A stretch of 64,000 nt of DNA from GCA-002733465 sp039969155 (GCA_039969155.1 JBDVOJ010000067.1:1-64000); one strand, 5' to 3'. Positions 44,744 through 55,044 are shown, numbered from the stretch's first letter. Made by a program: numbers and translations. The notes: generated from the letters alone by a model not told the origin.

Positions 44744-45235
44744 TCAAAGCACCATTTCCATCTCATGCCATTGCAAACCGCCGTGGTCGGACTCAGATGG
44801 GCCTAAATCCACAAAACCAAAACTAGCATACATCGGTATTAATTCCGTTTGGCAAATAAGTAGCACCTTATGCTTGCCTGCTTCACGCATTTGTTCGATA
44901 AAACGCTTCATTAAGCGAGTCGCCATCCCTTGTCTTTGATAATCAGGATGAGTAACAACCGACATAATCACAATATTCTTACCATCTGAATGATGACCTA
45001 CCAGTTCTTTAAAAGACTCGTCTGAAAGCTCAACTTTATCCGCTGCACCACAATTTACAAAGCCAATAATTTCTTTGTCATTTTCAAGAATTAAAAAGCC
45101 TTCTGGATACATTTCGATTCGTTTTAGTATTTTTTCTTTGGTGGCTGCTTCATCACCTGCATAGGCAGTAATTTCTATTTGGTAACAGCGATCGAGGTCA
45201 GATGGCTTAGCTTGGCGGAACGATAGACTGGTCAT
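44744..45235 (-). CDS. GNAT-family N-acetyltransferase
   Basis: The protein has 163 residues, a single GNAT domain. The acetyl-CoA-binding motif A is visible as IMSVVTHPDYQRQGMATRLMKRFIEQM (about 95-120), with the pyrophosphate loop RQGMAT. The N-terminal motif LSFRQAKPSDLDRCYQIE and the C-terminal YASFGFVDLGPSE complete it. It transfers acetyl groups from acetyl-CoA to an amine; the substrate is not predictable. It is a single gene between tRNA-Val-associated repeats and the starch locus. Confidence 0.92.
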   Translation of the reverse strand: MTSLSFRQAKPSDLDRCYQIEITAYAGDEAATKEKILKRIEMYPEGFLILENDKEIIGFVNCGAADKVELSDESFKELVGHHSDGKNIVIMSVVTHPDYQRQGMATRLMKRFIEQMREAGKHKVLLICQTELIPMYASFGFVDLGPSESDHGGLQWHEMEMVL

Positions 45236-45340
45236 GGTTTTTTATTAGGACTTATTCAAAGAGTGGTTTATTTAAACTCAATTGGTAATTGGGTACAAGG
45301 GTGAATGTTTTTACTTAACGCTAGAAACGCTTTGAATGCT

Positions 45341-45438
45341 TACACTTCGACTCCGCAGTTCGACTACGCTCAGTGAGCTTTGATTTTTCTTTACAACATA
45401 CCTCACCGCCAAGCCGGCTGAGCTTTGGTTTTGAGTCT
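45341..45438. repeat. CACTTCGACTCCG-family repeat
   Basis: ACACTTCGACTCCGCAGTTC and CGCTCAGTGAGCTT, then the partner AAGCCGGCTGAGCTTTGG, lie at the junction between the GNAT gene and the starch locus. Confidence 0.8.
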
Positions 45439-45487
45439 GAAAATATCATCACCATTAAGCCCGCAGAATTTGTTGTATATATTTTAG

Positions 45488-46348
45488 TTACAGCGACTCC
45501 ACTTCAAACAACCACAACACCGCCCTTTCAAAGTTCGCTCGCCAAAATTGCTCGTTATGCTCTCCGCCAGCAACGACATCTGAATAAACTCTATCAGCGG
45601 AGTGTCCTTGCCGTTTTATTTGGTGGACCATTTTTTCCATGTTCGCAACGGAGTCTGAACCTTCATTACCCCCCATCAGATAAAACAATCGAGCTTTTTC
45701 ATCAGGAGCATTTTGTTCAGTAAACTTGTAGACTTGTTCCGAATACCAAAACGACGGTGAGAATATACCGGCCTTAGAAAACGTATTGCGATATTTCAAA
45801 ATGGCATAATGGGAAATCAGTCCCCCCATTGAACTTCCCATAATCGCAGTATTTTGCTGGTCAGCTAACGTTCGATAATGACTATCAATATAGGGTTTAA
45901 CCTGCTCAACAATAAACTGCATATACTGCTCCCCTTCTGCAACTCCATACTTATTATTTTGCCAAGGACTTAACTCATTCATTCTTTGGGCTTGACCGTT
46001 ATCGACTCCAACAACAATTAATGACAACTTATTTTGATTGTGTAATTGATTAAGCGCTTCGTCGACTCCCCACTCGCCAACATAGGAAGTCTTATCATCA
46101 AATAGATTTTGTCCATCATGCATGTACAATACAGGGAATGATTTTTCGGAGGAAGAATAATTAGGTGGTAAATAAACTCGAATCTTTCTCAATCTATCAA
46201 GCCCAGGCATTTCGAATTCTTGGGATAATACTTCTACGTTGTCAGTTGCAGTCGATGTTTTTGCTTGATTATGCTCGCAGCCAGCGAGTATTAGTAGCAT
46301 TGAGGCAAACACTACGAGCTTTTTCAAAATATGTTTAAATAGATTCAT
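45488..46348 (-). CDS. Alpha/beta-hydrolase lipoprotein (esterase-D-like)
   Basis: The protein has 286 residues. The signal peptide ends in lipobox LAGC (Cys24), so it is membrane-anchored. The hydrolase domain matches the putative-esterase (enterochelin-esterase/feruloyl-esterase-like) family: KIRVYLPPNY, PVLYMHDGQNLFDD, and the nucleophile elbow MGSSMGG (Ser about 175). A His at GGEHNEQFW near the end completes the triad. Within this starch locus it may remove acyl groups from substituted glucans or act on another ester. It is the last gene of the run 53037 to 45488; 20 bp separate it from the amylase gene upstream. Confidence 0.85.
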   Translation of the reverse strand: MNLFKHILKKLVVFASMLLILAGCEHNQAKTSTATDNVEVLSQEFEMPGLDRLRKIRVYLPPNYSSSEKSFPVLYMHDGQNLFDDKTSYVGEWGVDEALNQLHNQNKLSLIVVGVDNGQAQRMNELSPWQNNKYGVAEGEQYMQFIVEQVKPYIDSHYRTLADQQNTAIMGSSMGGLISHYAILKYRNTFSKAGIFSPSFWYSEQVYKFTEQNAPDEKARLFYLMGGNEGSDSVANMEKMVHQIKRQGHSADRVYSDVVAGGEHNEQFWRANFERAVLWLFEVESL

Positions 46349-46368
46349 TTTCTTCTCTTAAAATAATC

Positions 46369-48336
46369 TTACTCTTGTGTCCAATAAAACACTCTAGATT
46401 CTAAAGGCTTCAAGCTTACAGCTATCGTTGATGACTGTTCTGCTAACTTGAAAGTGATTGTTTGACTTGATTCACCGAATAAATCGGCGAGCTCTGGTTG
46501 GTCACTTTCTAGTCCCCATTGCTCGATCAGATTTTGAGGTAAATGAAAATCAAATTGATATGATTTAGTGGGTGAAAAGTTGCTAATCACGATCACTTTA
46601 TTTTTCTGACCCCACCTGGAAAAGGAGAACAATGATTCATCATAATGATCGGATGCATTTAGATTAAAGCTATGAAGTTCCAAAAAATCGCCATTAAACG
46701 CCGAGTTAGACGCGCTGAAATCCAATAATTTGGCATAGTAGTGTCGAAGATCCTTTTCCGCTTGAGTCGATTTGCCACCATCAAACTTCCCCCCATTATT
46801 CCAACGTTGCAAGCTAGGGACTCCCCAATAGTCAAAAATAGTGGTGCGAGTTGGGTCGCCGAACCCTGCGTCACCATCCCCTGCTTCCCCTAAGGCTTGT
46901 GCAAAGTACAATAAGTTTGGACCTTTACCAATCAGGCTGGATACAACCATCGCTGGTTTGCCTTTTCTTGCATCGCCTGCGAAGTCAGCGCTGGCGATCC
47001 GTTGTTCATCATGATTTTCCAAAAAGTGAAGTAAGTGACTATCAACATCCTTAAAACGATCGACTATGGGTAACAGCGAACTTGTCGCTGCTTTTTCCTG
47101 CATAATTAGTTTCATGGTGTCATAGAAATCGACTTTGTCATACAGGAAATCCATCTTTCCTAATTTAATATAATCTCGATACAAGCTAGGGTTATACACC
47201 TCTGCCAGTAAAGTCGCATCGGGGTTCTTCATTTTGATGGCACTATTGAGATAACTCCAAAATTCAACTGGAACCATTTCTGCCATATCATATCGAAATC
47301 CATCAACTCCTTTGTCCAACCAATACAAAACAATATCATGGAATTTTTTCCATGAATCAGGCACTGACCTGCCCTGCCAAAACGCATAGTGCGCTTGATA
47401 ATCTTTACTGGCATAGTCTTTGGGTAAGCGAGAAAAATCATAACTGCCGTCAGGACGAACACCGTAATTCACTTTTACCGTTTCATACCAATCGTTAATA
47501 TCCGGTTGTACTTTACGCGCACCATTGCCTGTCCACTTGGCGGGAGTTTCGTCAAATTGGTTATCAGAAAGCGGATGAGGCTCTCCATTTAAAGGAAGGT
47601 AGCCGTTACTCGCTTGCGGGACTTTAAAAGATTGCCCGACAATATAATAAAAATTATTATCTCGCTTGTACTCAACACTGGTGTCGTCATTAGCTCCGAA
47701 GTCTGCCACACCTTGATGTTTTGAAATTGATTGGTAGTTTCTAGCGACATGGTTTGGAACTATATCAATAATTACTTTCATACCTTGCTGATGAGTGCGC
47801 TGAATAAGTTGCTCAAATTCCTCTAGTCGCTTGTCAGGATTGACAGCAAGATCGGGGTTGACATTGTAATAGTCTTTGACCGCATATGGAGAGCCAGCTC
47901 GTCCTTTTACCACATCGGGATCATCAAGAGAAATTCCAATTTCAGAATAATCTCGAATGACTGCATGATGAGGCACACCGGTATACCAAATATGAGAAAC
48001 GCCAAAGTCTTTGATCTTAGAGAGTGCGAGTTCATCAAAATCATTGAACTTACCGACGCCATTTTCTTCGATCGTTCCCCAAGGTTTGTTTGTGGAGTTT
48101 TGATTGCCAAATAGTCGAGTGAAAACTTGGTATATCACAGGTTTACCATGAGGCTTTTCCGAACCTTTGTTTTCAATATTAGAATTTAAAACTTGCTTGG
48201 GCTCGGTTAGATCGAGTTGAGTCGCTTTTTCTTGTTGATTGGTTTGCTCGCATCCAGACAATAAAAGCGCGCTTATAACAATTAACTTTATAGACTTTAT
48301 ATTTCTTTTATCAATTATTCTCATCATAGATTCCAT
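46369..48336 (-). CDS. GH13 alpha-amylase-family lipoprotein
   Basis: The protein has 655 residues with lipobox LLSGC (Cys29 from the first ATG); a second start 9-12 nt later is equally plausible, since GGAA lies just before it. The (beta/alpha)8 barrel shows GH13 regions: DIVPNHVA, GFRYDMAEM (nucleophile Asp), LLAEVYN (acid/base Glu) and LENHDEQR (third Asp). A C-terminal beta domain follows. It should hydrolyse or transfer alpha-1,4-glucans from a surface or periplasmic anchor. Its co-oriented neighbours are a GH31 glucosidase and an esterase lipoprotein. Confidence 0.92.
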   Translation of the reverse strand: MESMMRIIDKRNIKSIKLIVISALLLSGCEQTNQQEKATQLDLTEPKQVLNSNIENKGSEKPHGKPVIYQVFTRLFGNQNSTNKPWGTIEENGVGKFNDFDELALSKIKDFGVSHIWYTGVPHHAVIRDYSEIGISLDDPDVVKGRAGSPYAVKDYYNVNPDLAVNPDKRLEEFEQLIQRTHQQGMKVIIDIVPNHVARNYQSISKHQGVADFGANDDTSVEYKRDNNFYYIVGQSFKVPQASNGYLPLNGEPHPLSDNQFDETPAKWTGNGARKVQPDINDWYETVKVNYGVRPDGSYDFSRLPKDYASKDYQAHYAFWQGRSVPDSWKKFHDIVLYWLDKGVDGFRYDMAEMVPVEFWSYLNSAIKMKNPDATLLAEVYNPSLYRDYIKLGKMDFLYDKVDFYDTMKLIMQEKAATSSLLPIVDRFKDVDSHLLHFLENHDEQRIASADFAGDARKGKPAMVVSSLIGKGPNLLYFAQALGEAGDGDAGFGDPTRTTIFDYWGVPSLQRWNNGGKFDGGKSTQAEKDLRHYYAKLLDFSASNSAFNGDFLELHSFNLNASDHYDESLFSFSRWGQKNKVIVISNFSPTKSYQFDFHLPQNLIEQWGLESDQPELADLFGESSQTITFKLAEQSSTIAVSLKPLESRVFYWTQE

Positions 48337-48483
48337 TTTTCATAATTCTTATAATAAATCAACACACCAACCTAATTGTTCGTTGTGAGGTTCTGAGCCG
48401 AACTACTCAGTAGAAATCAACCATTCTATACTCGCTTACGATTCTTCGATGACCGATAAAACTATTAGTTATTCAGCCTTAAA

Positions 48484-51021
48484 TTAGAGCTTAACAATTA
48501 CTTCGGTCAATTGGTGATCCCACAAGAAATCAACCTTAAGCTGTTGCTTAGTATCGTCATAGGAGTAGTCAGTACTCTCTAATCCCTCTCCGCCAAATTG
48601 AACATTGTTTGGAGCCCTACTAACGCCATGTATAATCAAATTTATTTGCCGTTGCGATGGCATGGATTGATAACCAGTAGCGGTTCTATTTAGCTCAATG
48701 ACGAATTGGTTGTTCTTGTTCGTCGCAATAAAGTCTAGAAGTTCATAGTGATTGTTTTCGATATTATTAGGCGTAATACCGTCATCCTCATACATTTGAT
48801 ATTGACTCTTTTCGAGGGTCTCATCATAGTAATAGTGAAGGTTTAATTTTTGACTGCCGTATTCGCTGGTGTTGTTAATTGGATCGATCATGGGTATAAA
48901 CGCGCCAGCTTTCACCATAACTGGAATCGTTTCTAAACTAGTCGGAATATTGGCAATTTGATTACCTTGATATTTGATATCGCTCCAAAAATCGAACCAA
49001 ACACCATCCGGTAATTCTACTTGAGCCTCAGTAACACCCGCGTCAACAACTGGAGCGACTAGCAAGGAATCTCCCCAAAAGTATCTATCCTTAATATCAA
49101 AGGCAAATGGATTGTCGGTATCACTAAACATCACTGGCCGCATCAGTGGCAGTCCTGTCCGACTGTTCTGATAGGCCATACTGTAAATATAAGGCAGCAT
49201 ACTGTAACGAAGCTTTAAGTATTCTCGTATAATGTCTTTGGTTTGCTGGTCATGAAAAATGGGTTCAGGAGCTATATTGTCTTGAGCATGAGGTCTAAAA
49301 ACCGGTTGGAATACACCATATTGCAACCAACGAATGTAGAGTTCTTTATCAAAGGATTCTCCCCCTGCAAAACCACCTAAATCAGAATGGGTATAAGCTA
49401 ATCCTTGCATCCCCATCTGTAGTGTTAGTTCTACTTGCGGTTTCAATCCTCCCCAAGAGCGTGAGACATCGCCAGTCCAAGGGATCATTCCATAGCGCTG
49501 AGTTCCAGCAAACCCTGATCGCATCATCACGAATGGTCTTCTATCCGGCCGATCAGTGATCAGGTTTTGATAAACCATTTTAGCCCATTGGTGTCCGTAT
49601 GCATTGTGCAGCGTCTTTGCATCATAGGACTGCTGCATACCTGAAACAAAGTGAACGCCGTCATCAGGGTGAACTTCTGGCTCACCTAAGTCCCCCCAAA
49701 CACCAGCGACTCCTTGTTGGGTTAGCCCCGAATAAATCCCTGAAAACCATTCCGTTGCTTTGTCGTCGAATATATCAATGAGTCCTGTATTTCCAAAATA
49801 GAAATCAAATCGTTTTGGCTGGCCTTGTTGATCTTTCATAAGAATTTTTTCAGTCACTGCTTCATCCCAGCGGGTCGAAGTGCTCAAGATAAATGGTTCA
49901 GTAACCAAAATAGTTTTAACGCCTTTTGATTTAAGATCGGATATCATTTTTTCAGGGTCTGGAAAAGCCTGCTTATCCCAAGCTAAATTTCCCATAAATC
50001 CTTTAATATCGTTACCAAACCAATACAAGTCCAAAATAATCGCATCTACCGGCATGTCGTCTTGAATAAACTGTTCAATGGTTGAGATAACTTGTTGCTG
50101 ATTCTTATAACCAAAACGAGAAGAGAAATTACCAAACGCCCAACGAGGCGGCATCGGTTGAGTGCCGGTTACATTAACGTATTGATTGATAAGCTTTTGA
50201 TAGCTGTCATCAGCAAATACGATATAAGCTTTGCGCCCAGACTCAGCTTCAAAAACTAATTGATCGGCTTTAGTTTTACCGATATCTAAAAATCCACTGG
50301 CGGTATTATCAAATAGAATGCTGTATTTTTTATCGGAAATAACTAGAGGCAAACTGTAATACATTTGATTAGACTCAGTGGTGTAGCCGTAGTGCGCGCG
50401 ATTGTAGAGCGGTAGTCTATGCCCTCGGCGATCCATGCCTAGTACTCGTTGGCCACCTCCCATAATTTTTTCATCTTTCTCCAAACTAAATTCAACCTTA
50501 CTAAAATTGGCTTTACTTAGTTTGGCCTTACTAGAATTGGCCTGCTGTGATTGTTCAGATTGTCTTAATAACCAGTTTTGTTTCTGAATGGTTAGTAGTT
50601 GATTCTCACGATAAAAGGCGATACTCAAATCGACTTTATCAATAACCGCTCGTAGCTTTCCGGAACTAAACTGGTAGCTTGAATCGGTCAGCTTAAACTG
50701 GGCGGGTAGATTTTTTAAATCATCTTTGATTGCAAATGATGTTAACTGCGCTTCGGACTCCTGCAGAAATTCTACTTGAATAGCACCGGTTGCAAGTGCG
50801 GACAACTGAATTGAGCGATTAGCTTTTTTAAGGCTAAGAATGTTGTCCTTAAAGCTATGGGAAAGTCTTGAATCACTGATATTAAAACACGCAACCACCA
50901 CGAGTAGCGATAAAATCACCGCGATTAACTTCAGGGCTTTATTCTTAAAGAGATTATTACTAGGCGATGGCCGTCGACTCTTTGGTTGCTGATTTTGCTT
51001 TTTAGTTTCCATAATTATCAT
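48484..51021 (-). CDS. GH31 alpha-glucosidase, membrane-anchored
   Basis: The protein has 845 residues. An unusually long basic n-region (about 30 residues) precedes a hydrophobic helix ending VVAC (Cys45), which fits a lipoprotein signal or a simple membrane anchor. The GH31 domain has DAIILDLYWFG and the catalytic-nucleophile block GVWGDLGEPE. MMRSGFAGTQRYG, WTGDVSRSWGG and SDLGGFAGG follow, all characteristic of the family. A C-terminal beta-sandwich with a DUF5110-like region (YEDDGITPN) closes it. It releases glucose or transfers glucosyl units from alpha-glucan ends, probably in the periplasm. It is part of the starch locus. Confidence 0.93.
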   Translation of the reverse strand: MIIMETKKQNQQPKSRRPSPSNNLFKNKALKLIAVILSLLVVVACFNISDSRLSHSFKDNILSLKKANRSIQLSALATGAIQVEFLQESEAQLTSFAIKDDLKNLPAQFKLTDSSYQFSSGKLRAVIDKVDLSIAFYRENQLLTIQKQNWLLRQSEQSQQANSSKAKLSKANFSKVEFSLEKDEKIMGGGQRVLGMDRRGHRLPLYNRAHYGYTTESNQMYYSLPLVISDKKYSILFDNTASGFLDIGKTKADQLVFEAESGRKAYIVFADDSYQKLINQYVNVTGTQPMPPRWAFGNFSSRFGYKNQQQVISTIEQFIQDDMPVDAIILDLYWFGNDIKGFMGNLAWDKQAFPDPEKMISDLKSKGVKTILVTEPFILSTSTRWDEAVTEKILMKDQQGQPKRFDFYFGNTGLIDIFDDKATEWFSGIYSGLTQQGVAGVWGDLGEPEVHPDDGVHFVSGMQQSYDAKTLHNAYGHQWAKMVYQNLITDRPDRRPFVMMRSGFAGTQRYGMIPWTGDVSRSWGGLKPQVELTLQMGMQGLAYTHSDLGGFAGGESFDKELYIRWLQYGVFQPVFRPHAQDNIAPEPIFHDQQTKDIIREYLKLRYSMLPYIYSMAYQNSRTGLPLMRPVMFSDTDNPFAFDIKDRYFWGDSLLVAPVVDAGVTEAQVELPDGVWFDFWSDIKYQGNQIANIPTSLETIPVMVKAGAFIPMIDPINNTSEYGSQKLNLHYYYDETLEKSQYQMYEDDGITPNNIENNHYELLDFIATNKNNQFVIELNRTATGYQSMPSQRQINLIIHGVSRAPNNVQFGGEGLESTDYSYDDTKQQLKVDFLWDHQLTEVIVKL

Positions 51022-51132
51022 CGCTTTGTTTTACGTTCCTATTGCTTTACATTGGTCTGTACTTATTCGGTCTAAGCAATCACAGCAGTTGTTCCGTACT
51101 CGTGATTGGTTTTTGCTAATTTTAATAACCAA

Positions 51133-53037
51133 TTAAAACTGGATGATTCGAATTGATTTTGCTGGTAGTTCTAGCTTTTCATTTAAACTTAAAGACTCTT
51201 TATTTAGAATATCCATAACATCCCGACTCCTTTCACTAGCATTTATCATCGTCTTAAATCGCTGAGTTTCCAGTTGTTTAGCTTGGTCATCTTTGTTGAT
51301 GACTATCATTACTTTGTCATTGTATTTATCGCTATGACGAAAGTAGACGTAGATGCCATTCTGAGGCGAATAGTGAGTCATTTTACCTACATGAATTGCC
51401 TTTGATGTTTTTCTCCAATTTAATAATCGTTTGGTAAAACCTTGCATATCACTCTGCTCTTTGATGAGACCTTGTCCTGAAAACGCATTACGACTGTCTA
51501 TAGGCCAACCACCAGGGAAATCTGTTCTAATCACACCATGAGATCCGGTTCCACGATTATCCATCAATATTTCAGTGCCATAAAAATACTGAGGTATCCC
51601 TCTCACCGTTGCAAAAAAACCGACCGCGACTTTGGTAAGTTCGATATCGTGATTTAACTGAGTATATATTCGACTCATATCATGATTGTCGGGAAAAACT
51701 ACTAAGTTGTCAGGTTCTGAATAGACGAAGTCTGTCGCCACTAGCTCGTATAGCCGCCTCAGTCCATCCGCCCAAGTTTCTTTTTCGATCAATCCTTTAA
51801 TCAACACATCTTGCAATGGAAAGTCCATCAGTGAAGGCAAGTCTGAATGATATCCATCGTGTGTTTGGTTTCCTCGTTGCCAATAGGCAACAATATTAGG
51901 ACTCACCGACCATTCTTCTGCAACTATATTGTAGTTAGGATATTCCTGCATAAGACGTCGTGTGAACTCACTGAGAAATGCTTTATCGGAATACGAATAG
52001 GTATCCACCCGTAAACCGGATAAATCAGCGTATTCTGTCCACCAAATACAATTTTGAATTAGGTAATTTGATACAAAGCGATTCCGCTGATTTAAATCTG
52101 CCATTGTTGGTACAAACCAACCGCTAGCAAACGCTTCAATATCTTCTTGGGTACCGTGTGGATCATGTAATGCTTCTCTTCGATGAGTCGTTTCTACATA
52201 ACTGTCAGGATGATTAATCCAGTCTTTACTCGGCAAATCTTTTAACCACCAATGCTCGGTTCCGATATGATTAAGAATGACATCCTTAATTAAACCGATT
52301 CCCTTATTTTGGGCTTGCTGTGATAATTGTTGATATAGCTGGTTACTTCCAAATCTTGGATCGACTTTATAATAATCGGTGGTTGAATAACCATGATAGG
52401 TCACTTTGGGCTGAGCGTTTTCCAACACGGGATTAAGCCAGATTTGAGTGAATCCCATGTCATTAATATAGTCTAATTGTTTAATGACGCCTTTAATGTC
52501 ACCACCGTGCCTGCCATCATGGTTATTACGATCAACACCTTCAATATAGCCTTCTACTTTATCATTACTTAAATCGCCATTGGCAAATCGATCGGGAGTA
52601 ATTAAATAGATAACATCTTTCGGACTAAAGCCTTGCCGCTGTGAAGAATGCTTTTTCCTAGTTTTTAACGAGTAGCGGTAGGTCATTTGCATTTGACCAT
52701 CAATCCAAAACTCTATCGGATAGTCTCCGGCTTTGGCATCTTCTTCGATCACTAAGTTGATAAAAAGATAGTTTGGGTTATCGGCCTTTTCAACACTGGT
52801 TAAAGTTAGCTGTTGCTCTGGCGATTTTACTTGATAGCGGCTGATGTCGACGCCATATACCATCAATTGCAGCTGAAAGCTTTTCATTCCAACCCACCAA
52901 AATGGCGGTTCAATGCGTTTTATTATCGAGTTGTTAGTGCTAGCTGATAATTTGAAAGAGAGCCCCATTATCGAAAAGGAAAAAATTATCAAGCAACTGG
53001 CAAGGCGCAGAAAAGAAGGACTTGAGCTTTTGGTCAT
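51133..53037 (-). CDS. GH13 cyclomaltodextrinase/neopullulanase-like enzyme, secreted
   Basis: The protein has 634 residues with a signal peptide (about 1-33). An N-terminal beta domain (about 38-125, beginning IKRIEPPFWWVGM) matches the cyclomaltodextrinase N-domain of SusA-like enzymes. The barrel has DVILNHIG, GLRVDTYSY (nucleophile), IVAEEW (acid/base) and FPDNHDMSR. It should cleave cyclodextrins, pullulan or maltodextrins in the periplasm. The gene is first of the leftward group and divergent from another GH13 gene; the intervening 157 bp contains a palindromic operator candidate. Confidence 0.93.
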   Translation of the reverse strand: MTKSSSPSFLRLASCLIIFSFSIMGLSFKLSASTNNSIIKRIEPPFWWVGMKSFQLQLMVYGVDISRYQVKSPEQQLTLTSVEKADNPNYLFINLVIEEDAKAGDYPIEFWIDGQMQMTYRYSLKTRKKHSSQRQGFSPKDVIYLITPDRFANGDLSNDKVEGYIEGVDRNNHDGRHGGDIKGVIKQLDYINDMGFTQIWLNPVLENAQPKVTYHGYSTTDYYKVDPRFGSNQLYQQLSQQAQNKGIGLIKDVILNHIGTEHWWLKDLPSKDWINHPDSYVETTHRREALHDPHGTQEDIEAFASGWFVPTMADLNQRNRFVSNYLIQNCIWWTEYADLSGLRVDTYSYSDKAFLSEFTRRLMQEYPNYNIVAEEWSVSPNIVAYWQRGNQTHDGYHSDLPSLMDFPLQDVLIKGLIEKETWADGLRRLYELVATDFVYSEPDNLVVFPDNHDMSRIYTQLNHDIELTKVAVGFFATVRGIPQYFYGTEILMDNRGTGSHGVIRTDFPGGWPIDSRNAFSGQGLIKEQSDMQGFTKRLLNWRKTSKAIHVGKMTHYSPQNGIYVYFRHSDKYNDKVMIVINKDDQAKQLETQRFKTMINASERSRDVMDILNKESLSLNEKLELPAKSIRIIQF

Positions 53038-53105
53038 TAGTTAACAATATTCCGAGGAGACAAGTCACCTAATAGTACGAGACCTGAGTCTATTTAACAG
53101 CTATT

Positions 53106-53119
53106 TGCATACGTATTCA
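53106..53119. promoter_or_regulatory. Candidate LacI-type (MalR-like) operator
   Basis: TGCATACGTATTCA is an almost perfect palindrome centred on CG, the form bound by LacI-family sugar regulators. It lies between two divergent GH13 genes, 75 bp before the start at 53194. No second copy was found by eye elsewhere in the locus. Confidence 0.45.
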
Positions 53120-53193
53120 TTATGTAACAGGTGATTGATTACAATACTATTTATTATCAATTATTCCGAACACCCACTCTGTAAGGACTCAAT

Positions 53194-55044
53194 ATGAAAC
53201 AGACATGTTATTTGCTCTTAATATTTGTCTTTGTTTTTCATTCACATCAATCCCATTCCAAAACGGATGACGAGTTTGTGCCACAATGGGCAAAGAGCGC
53301 AATTTGGTACCAAATTTTTCCAGAAAGATTCAGAGATGATGATCCACAAAATAACCCAAAGGTTAAGGATATACTGGGTGCCGATCCCGCCACTCCGCCA
53401 AAGCAATGGAATATCCACCCTTGGGGAAGCGACTGGTATGAACGACAAGCCTATGAAAAAGCCAATGGTGAAAATGAGATCGCGACGCATTTATTGCGTC
53501 GACGATATGGCGGAGATCTGCAAGGTATTTTAGATAAACTCGACTATTTAGAGTCACTTGGCATCACCGCGATTTATCTTAACCCGGTATTCGATTCGCC
53601 TTCTCTGCATAAATATGACGGTGCTAGTTATCATCATATCGACCCTAACTTTGGGCCAGACCCAGAAGGAGACCGTCGATTAATTGCGACTGAGAATCCT
53701 CTCGACCCAAAGACATGGGTATGGACAAGTGCCGATGAGTTAATGCTTAAGTTAATCGACGAATTACACAAGAGAAATATACGGGTAATTTTTGATGGTG
53801 TATTTAACCATTTGGGGATCAATAGCTTTGCATTTAAAGATGTCGAAAAACACCAGCAAAATTCCCCCTTCTCAGAATGGTTTGAGATAAAGCAATTTAG
53901 GGATAAAGCGAAGAATAAGGACTTTCAATATGAAGGTTGGTTTGGGGTAAGCTCATTACCGGTTTGGAAAGAAAATAGTAACGGTATTGTAACCGGTCCC
54001 AGAGAGTATATTTTTAACGCTACTAGACGTTGGATGAATCCAAAAAACAAAGGCACTCGTTTTGGCATTGATGGATGGCGTCTTGATGTCGCTTACGATG
54101 TTCACCATAACTTTTGGAAAGATTGGCGTAAACTGGTCAAGGGTATAAATTCGGAAGCCTACCTGACAGCTGAAATAGTTGATAAACCCGAGAGAGTTAA
54201 ACCTTACTTGCAAGGAGATGAGTTTGATGGCGAAATGAACTATAACTTTGCTTTTACCGCAGCTGAATTTCTGTTTAATCCTTCCTCGATGAAAATTTCA
54301 GCGACAAAATTTGATGAAAAACTTGAAGAACTTCGCAACCTCTACCCCAAAGGGGTTGCTTACGTTAATCAAAATCTATTTGGAAGCCACGATTCCAATA
54401 GAATTGCATCCCATATTGTAAACCGAGGAATAGGCAACTTTAGAGATTGGGGACAATATTTTGGACTCTCGCAAGCCATCAACAATCCAAACTACCAGGT
54501 CAGAAAACCAACTGAAAAAGAGATTGAGCTTCAAAAGCTCTTTATTATCTTACAAATGACTTATGTTGGCGCTCCAATGATCTATTATGGTGACGAAGTC
54601 GGAATGTGGGGTGCTAATGATCCGGATAGCCGAAAGCCGATGTTATGGAGCGACATAGAGTATAGCGATGAACGTTACTTACCTAACGGGAAACAAAGGT
54701 CGAAAGCGCTAGTAGATCGCGTCGAAATCAATCATTCTCTATTTGATTTTTATGCCAAGCTCATTAACATTCGCCGTCAAAACCCAGCACTTCAACGAGG
54801 TGACTTTACTACTTGGTTAGTCGATGATGAAAAAAATAGTTATGGTTTTTCGCGTAGTCTTGATAATCAAAAGCTGTGGGTGCTGTTAAATAGCTCGTCA
54901 GCGAATCAAAGCTTTCATCTAGAGTTTGGCGGAGAAAGACAAATAGTAGAAATGATTAGTGGAAAAACGTACACCTTGGAAAATTCTACGCTGTTGTTCA
55001 ACTTGCCAGCTAAGACCGGCGCTGTTTTTAGTCTAGTCAATTAA
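53194..55044 (+). CDS. GH13 alpha-amylase-family enzyme, secreted
   Basis: The protein has 616 residues with a signal peptide (about 1-22). The barrel carries the GH13 regions: FDGVFNHLG, GWRLDVAYDV (nucleophile Asp), LTAEIVDKP (acid/base Glu) and FGSHDSNRI, where the more usual Asn before HD is Ser. A short C-terminal beta domain follows. WYQIFPERFRDDDPQNN at the start is typical of maltogenic amylase/neopullulanase-type subfamilies. It is the only gene of the starch locus on the plus strand and is divergent from the cyclomaltodextrinase-like gene, with a shared operator candidate. Confidence 0.93.
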   Translation: MKQTCYLLLIFVFVFHSHQSHSKTDDEFVPQWAKSAIWYQIFPERFRDDDPQNNPKVKDILGADPATPPKQWNIHPWGSDWYERQAYEKANGENEIATHLLRRRYGGDLQGILDKLDYLESLGITAIYLNPVFDSPSLHKYDGASYHHIDPNFGPDPEGDRRLIATENPLDPKTWVWTSADELMLKLIDELHKRNIRVIFDGVFNHLGINSFAFKDVEKHQQNSPFSEWFEIKQFRDKAKNKDFQYEGWFGVSSLPVWKENSNGIVTGPREYIFNATRRWMNPKNKGTRFGIDGWRLDVAYDVHHNFWKDWRKLVKGINSEAYLTAEIVDKPERVKPYLQGDEFDGEMNYNFAFTAAEFLFNPSSMKISATKFDEKLEELRNLYPKGVAYVNQNLFGSHDSNRIASHIVNRGIGNFRDWGQYFGLSQAINNPNYQVRKPTEKEIELQKLFIILQMTYVGAPMIYYGDEVGMWGANDPDSRKPMLWSDIEYSDERYLPNGKQRSKALVDRVEINHSLFDFYAKLINIRRQNPALQRGDFTTWLVDDEKNSYGFSRSLDNQKLWVLLNSSSANQSFHLEFGGERQIVEMISGKTYTLENSTLLFNLPAKTGAVFSLVN

